Below, piece after piece: positions 7,383 to 11,221 of a stretch of 11,221 nt of DNA (within the stretch, counting starts at the first letter, position 1; each line of letters begins with the position of its first letter). The stretch spans positions 1 to 11,221 of the forward strand of contig JAUCNG010378149.1 of assembly GCA_032353305.1 (NCBI GenBank). The letters are read 5' to 3'. Both the position numbers and the translations under genes were made by a program. This DNA comes from Cephalothrix spiralis (taxonomy: Eukaryota > Nemertea > Palaeonemertea > Archinemertea > Cephalotrichidae). The notes below the pieces were generated by a model. That model had not been told where the DNA came from. It saw only the letters and a program-made list of their open reading frames with translations, and searched no databases.

Positions 7383-7712
7383 GTGCCTCGGTGGCGAAGT
7401 GGTCAGAGCGCGGGGTCTGTAATCCAGGGGTCCCTGGATCGATACCCGGTCTCGACACAACTTTCCATCGGAGAACCTTAAGCAAGTTCCTCAGCGCATA
7501 GCTTCCTTAGTGGCTCGGTCTGGTTAAATACGTGGAGTGGGACGATGTCCCTTCCTTCGGGGTAAACCCCACTGCTAATCGGTACATGTGTATAGAAAAT
7601 TGACTAGAGTGCGGGATAGGTCTACAGGCCTAAGGGTAAATGCTCAGCAAGCGGAACATTGTGTCTATTTAAGCCAGTCATCTGACGCCCTATATAGAAG
7701 AAGAAGAAGAAG
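7383..7712 (+). mobile_element. tRNA-derived SINE with (AGA)n tail
   Basis: The head at 7383-7459 is tRNA-like, with an A box TGGCGAAGTGG (7392-7402) and a B box GGATCGATACC (7436-7446), the internal RNA polymerase III promoter. A unique body of about 235 bases follows, ending in a simple tail of AGA repeats (7696-7712). The body contains stacked small hairpins at 7536-7573 (GGGAC/GTCCC and GGGGT/ACCCC). SINEs are copied by a partner LINE's reverse transcriptase. A conserved SINE domain of the Meta/Nin/V kind might be present in the body, but I cannot confirm it. No convincing target-site duplication was found. Confidence 0.75.
7385..7459 (+). pseudogene. tRNA-Tyr-like head of the SINE
   Basis: The order D arm, CTGTAA anticodon-loop region (GTA at the tyrosine anticodon place) and T arm (CCTGG/CCCGG stem around a seven-base loop) resembles tRNA-Tyr. 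The D stem pairs at only two of four positions and the acceptor stem is poor, so it should not work as a real tRNA. Its role is to carry the A and B boxes of the SINE promoter. Confidence 0.55.
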
Positions 7713-7750
7713 GCCAGAAAAGACAAGTTTGAGGCATTAGTTTACCGCAA

Positions 7751-7760
7751 GGGGGGGGGG
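7751..7760. repeat. G10 homopolymer
   Basis: Ten consecutive G follow CCGCAA and precede TATTTATAAG. The two C11 tracts at 80-90 and 1076-1086 are the only comparable runs in the window. Exact length may be unreliable in any assembly. Confidence 0.8.
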
Positions 7761-7785
7761 TATTTATAAGCAGAGTGCAGCTTTT

Positions 7786-7819
7786 AATGACCCGAGGTCA
7801 CTTGTGACCGAGGGTCATT
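7786..7819. repeat. 34-bp near-perfect palindrome with nuclear-receptor-like half-sites
   Basis: AATGACCCGAGGTCAC (7786-7801) faces GTGACCGAGGGTCATT (7804-7819) across a 2-base centre. Fourteen of sixteen positions pair; the only failures are the opposed GA steps. The core AGGTCA-CTTG-TGACC is an inverted pair of nuclear-receptor half-sites with 4-base spacing, against 3 in a classical estrogen response element. It could be a binding site or the remnant of a small foldback. Confidence 0.6.
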
Positions 7820-8096
7820 TAGGCCAGGAATGCCCCCAAAACTCCTCTATATCTCATACCCGGTGACAAGGCATGTACTATTCCTTGCGTTTCCAGCTCT
7901 GAAAGACTGCAACTTTAACTTCAAACATTTAAATTTCAGGATCTGGAGGTTATTGTGACAATGAAAATTAACAACTTTTAGGGCATTTTGAACCATTTTA
8001 AATCAATATATATAAGACCCATAGATTTCGCTCACGACTAAAAAGAAATCCCATCAGCATGAGACAAATTGCTTTAAATGACGTCGACGTCCTATA
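7820..8096. other. Intergenic stretch without a recognisable gene
   Basis: The only structure seen is the perfect 12-bp palindrome GACGTCGACGTC at 8080-8091, which abuts the next transposon. Confidence 0.5.
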
Positions 8097-8722
8097 GGGC
8101 ATAGAAAGAGGGTAGAACGATTATTTTCAATGCCCTTATAATCTACCTATAACTGATATTAAGGTATCAGAAGCCGCAGAAAGACCATTAGTTTCTTACA
8201 AAAAAGCGTATTCAATTTGATCAAATATATCTATGACTAATCCCAAGGCAGATCTGCCTCCGCTGGAGATTTAGAATTCCGAAGTCTCGTCGACGATTTA
8301 ATGATGAGCGCATGCGTGGTCATGCATGTCAATTTAGATAACAGAATTTTGAATTTTATATTTCTGGCGCAAAACGTTCGGATGTCTTCAGAATTCAATT
8401 ACCTAAATTAACTGTGCTAATCATTACCTTCATTTTGATATGCTATAAGCCATACTTTCTACTAATAAAAATCAATCGGAACTGCATGGTCGGATATCAT
8501 CATAATCACCAGCGGAGGCAGATTTGCTTTGGAATCTGGTGGACTAATTTTCTAATGAAGATTAGGCATAGAAGTATTTGATCGAATTGAATGCGGTTTT
8601 TAATGTCAGAAACTTGGGGTCTTACCTTAATATAGGCAATCAGCAGATTAGAAGAGTATTAAAAAAATCGTCAAGTAGGCATCAAAGAGGGAAAATATCG
8701 TTGTACCCTCTTTCTATGCCTC
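8097..8722. mobile_element. 626-bp MITE with long imperfect TIRs, TA-flanked
   Basis: GGCATAGAAAGAGGGTA is perfect at 8098-8114 and, reversed, at 8704-8720. The arms continue inward for about 170 bases on the left and 215 on the right. They share TATTAAGGTA, GATCAAATA (8219-8227 with 8575-8583) and a 15-bp perfect block ATCTGCCTCCGCTGG (8252-8266 with 8509-8523). TA lies just outside each end (8095-8096 and 8723-8724). About 240 bases in the middle are unpaired and no open frame is evident. It is a foldback-type non-autonomous element; the transposase family is unknown. Confidence 0.75.
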
Positions 8723-8724
8723 TA

Positions 8725-8940
8725 TGCTTTGGTCCATAAATGTGCTCCAAAATGAACTGTATAATTTTGCACTTATTTGTCGTCAAAATTTTAGACACTA
8801 ATCCCAAGTATAGAGTTTTATTTTCCAATACAGTATTCAACTAAGCCAGCTCTCTAGTGAAAAAATGACGAGCTTTGAGGCACAAACGGCATGAGAAACC
8901 CGACATCGGATCTATGATCAAATACATGAATCATCTGATA
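8725..8940. other. Short spacer between two transposons
   Basis: I see no gene, repeat or clear regulatory site in this spacer. Confidence 0.5.
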
Positions 8941-8942
8941 TA

Positions 8943-9982
8943 GGAGAGACCGGGGTACATTTGCATCAATTTTTTCATATGGACTATAAATCCATCAATG
9001 CTTGTTATTTAGAACGAAATACTAATGTAGACTATAAGAGTAGGTTTTGGGCTACCATACCCAGTATCCTTGAATTCAAAATTCATGAATGTCCCAGTGC
9101 TGTAACGCATTTAAGTTAGATAGTTCAAGTGATGCAACTTACCCTAGGTCGGGGTACAATGCATCAAAATGCCAGGGCAAGTTGCATCACTCAGATCGAC
9201 CCTGGAAATCGATGTCGGTGAGCGGGATTTTCGATGGTAGGTCAAATTTGACCTTCTTTTCCAGGAAACAATCGGGTTTCGCTAATTTCGGATTTCTTTA
9301 AGCCATTTTTTTGTCGGACAAGAAAAAATCCAAAATGCGCTATATATATATAAATTGTTTATTATAGTGCCTCTAGCACACACGAATTGTTACAAATCAT
9401 ACATGTATTAATGCAAATGCTACCAGCCTTTAGCAGGCTTATGGGGCACTGAGCTATATTAAAACTGGAAAAAACGTTTATTGATTTAATAAAGCGCATT
9501 CTTTTTGTTTTTCGCTTCGAAAATTTGTTTGTCTTCGGTAACCAAGTTGCTCATAGATTTTTTCGCGCAAAAAAAATTAAAAAAATTTTGGTATCGGTCA
9601 AAACCCCCATTGATTCAACTTACCCCTCTGATCGAATTATCAAAACATTGAAAACATATTCGTAATACGACACATCAGTAAAATTTTTGCTGACATGAAT
9701 TTATTCAATAATATCACATTTAGTTATAAATGCATCAAAAATCATCACTCAACTAAATATTTATATTCAATAACACAAATAATGAATACTGAAAATTGTA
9801 CTTTAGGAGTCCAAAAACCTTTAAAGCCGCATAAAAAATCGGAATTTAAATCTTCACTTTGAAAATCCCGGTCACCGTGCCGCTCTGATACTAGTTGCGA
9901 AAAATAATTTTTCCCGCAATTAGTATTTGAGTTATCGCCACTGATTCAATTTACCCTTGATGCAACTGGCCCCGGTCTCCCC
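8943..9982. mobile_element. 1,040-bp non-autonomous TIR transposon with multiple subterminal repeats
   Basis: The ends GGAGAGACCGGGG (8943-8955) and GGGGAGACCGGGG (reverse strand, 9970-9982) differ at one base and are flanked by TA on both sides (8941-8942 and 9983-9984). The pairing extends to TTGCATCA (8961-8968 with 9958-9965). The word TTGCATCA or its complement, often joined to a GGGTAAGTTG-like word, recurs inside: 9130-9145, 9160-9166, 9171-9189, 9611-9626, 9731-9737 and 9942-9957. Such scattered subterminal words are known as transposase-binding sites in several transposon superfamilies. The TA duplication fits Tc1/mariner-like or other TA-targeting families; the family is not assigned. 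The only sizeable frame (9089-9301) overlaps these words and looks accidental. Confidence 0.75.
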
Positions 9983-9984
9983 TA

Positions 9985-10295
9985 TGAAGAAATTTGAATT
10001 TATATTTCTTTTTAGAGAAAATTCTCACAATGTAACGTACTCGATAAGGTGTGGTAAATTCATAGAGTCACCGGGAGCACACTCATGATCGAGTATAAAA
10101 CTATATACGGTGTAAAAAGACCACACAATGTTAAATAAAAATACACAAATTACCCCGAAGGACTAAAATCTTTAATTTTCCCAGTATGCCGAGCAAATGG
10201 TGGGTATTTCTGGTCCTAATCACGCTTTTTTTACGTCAAATCACGTTATTAATTGTTGGTTGGAGGGGCCAATAAATGCGAAAAACAGCGCTTCA
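9985..10295. other. Intergenic stretch without a recognisable gene
   Basis: Only weak short inverted words are seen, such as ACTCGAT (10039-10045) with ATCGAGT (10088-10094). Confidence 0.45.
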
Positions 10296-10309
10296 TAGCG
10301 CTAGCGCTA
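10296..10309. repeat. Perfect 14-bp palindrome TAGCGCTAGCGCTA
   Basis: It is a fully self-complementary 14-mer made of two overlapping AGCGCT palindromes, in a locally GC-richer patch (10265-10345) that also has AGCGCT at 10287-10292. No gene is attached to it. Confidence 0.6.
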
Positions 10310-11221
10310 GGATTGCTCAAAGCGGCGCTAACCATCGCAGGCGGGGACACTTTTCGATCTCTATGGGCCGTACTGTGCTGAAGACCCTAGGTTAAATTTC
10401 CGAAACCTGGTTGCTCCAATCTAATATGGTATATGGGTGGCATTCGTTCCTGGTTATAAGATTGCGCCGCGTACCAACCCTTGCCTGTCAGGGTATATTG
10501 ACCGCATTTCACATTTACTCGAAAACATCTGCTGGCAAGTGGAGTAAATGAGCAAAAAACGGAAAACATCTTAAGAAAGAATAACTTTCAGCTTTATTTT
10601 GCTTTGTTTTTAAAGTTATGTACTATAAAATCAATTGCGCTAACGGTGACTTTATTAGACTTCCACCAATTTCTAAGCGTCACTATGCAGTGCAATTTTT
10701 GCATTTCCGGACCCTTCCGGATCCCCCGGTGTATTTCATTGACTGGTGAATTATATAAATAAAATTATGTGACCGAGCCGAGCGAAAGCGAGACGAGGAT
10801 AATTTTGAAATTGATGGGTTAAGGATACGATTTTATAACACTTTGAGAAGTTGTGGCACCGACATGGAAAAAATTAGCATACACAAACCCATGCCGGAAA
10901 TTGGCAAAATTGAGTTGAGGTACCTTACCTCCCAAAAATGGCACGGAAAAGACATTTTTGCCCCACCCACCCATTTTGTGCACATTTTGTTCGAGGTGTT
11001 TATTTTTTACCACCCCCACCCTATATTTGTTGCACGCGGTTGTAATTTTTTTCAAAACAATACTATGCAAAAAATGGAAAAAAGTGGTTCAGTTAGGACC
11101 AAAAAGACCGACCTACACCAGCATACGTGTATGCCAATTGTTTATCGGCCAAAACCAATCGAAGAAAATGAAATTTCGAAAAATAAAAATCGTAATTTTG
11201 ATACCATTTTTTTGTAACCGT
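10310..11221. other. Right end of the window: no convincing gene
   Basis: Two open frames overlap on opposite strands (reverse 10819-11070 and forward 10843-11217), with low-complexity composition and no protein-family features. A reverse frame at 10387-10569 is equally unrecognised. I treat all three as chance. Visible structure is limited to AAAATTAT/ATAATTTT around a purine-rich segment (10761-10806), GAGGTACCTTACCTC (10917-10931) and a weak 50-bp-spaced direct repeat at 10955-11035. Confidence 0.45.
10761..10806. repeat. Small hairpin bounding a CGAG-rich segment
   Basis: AAAATTAT (10761-10768) and ATAATTTT (10799-10806) are exact complements around a 30-base segment rich in CCGAG and GCGAG words. 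The GC-rich centre contrasts with its surroundings. It may be the end of a dispersed repeat. Confidence 0.35.

Noticed and set aside
7385-7459. A functional tRNA-Tyr gene
   Set aside because: The D stem and acceptor stem pair poorly, and the sequence continues into a SINE body with an AGA tail instead of a T-run terminator just after the tRNA.
9089-9301. 70-residue forward frame as a transposase fragment
   Set aside because: It overlaps the subterminal repeat words of a non-autonomous element and shows no catalytic or DNA-binding motif.
9337-9352. TA-repeat run inside the 1,040-bp element as a notable microsatellite
   Set aside because: It is only a few units long and unremarkable in AT-rich DNA.
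10843-11217. 124-residue forward frame near the window end
   Set aside because: It is covered by an opposing open frame, spans C-rich direct repeats, and its translation (rich in H, F, P and K) has no recognised family. It could only be revived by transcript evidence.

Overview
This is an AT-rich, gene-poor stretch of animal nuclear DNA. Three things point to a metazoan: a complete seven-transmembrane G protein-coupled receptor (GPCR), a tRNA-derived SINE, and a crowd of short transposons with terminal inverted repeats (TIRs). A marine invertebrate (deuterostome or lophotrochozoan) seems most likely, judging from the receptor type, the SINE head and body, and words such as TAGGCCTAC and TACATGTA. 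The species cannot be fixed from the sequence alone. Nothing bacterial, viral or operon-like is visible.

Layout. Bases 1-90 hold the end of a degenerate minisatellite closed by an 11-base C tract. Bases 91-1540 are non-coding, with a faint 209-bp-spaced duplication, a TATA-box-like word, and a second C11 tract inside an imperfect inverted repeat. The only convincing gene is a single-exon rhodopsin-class orphan GPCR at 1579-2541 (320 residues). It has a splice-acceptor-like site just upstream and a poly(A) signal just downstream.

From about 3.15 kb to the end, the DNA is a graveyard of non-autonomous elements without recognisable transposase. They are: (i) a 2.7-kb long-TIR element (about 3152-5884), with a strong 44-bp-arm hairpin lodged against its right arm; (ii) a smaller inverted-repeat remnant at 6171-6371; (iii) a 251-bp TA-flanked MITE at 7127-7377; (iv) a tRNA-Tyr-like SINE at 7383-7712, starting within a few bases of that MITE; (v) a 626-bp long-TIR MITE at 8097-8722; (vi) a 1,040-bp TA-flanked element at 8943-9982 with scattered subterminal TTGCATCA words. 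Short palindromes fill the gaps, the best at 7786-7819. The last 1.2 kb has only small palindromes and a weak direct repeat.

The receptor and the repeats do not form a functional system that I can see. The receptor probably acts alone at the plasma membrane. The repeats are best read as independent insertions. The most useful leads are the element with distributed subterminal repeats, the nested foldback at 5.5-5.9 kb, and the receptor's departures from textbook class A motifs.
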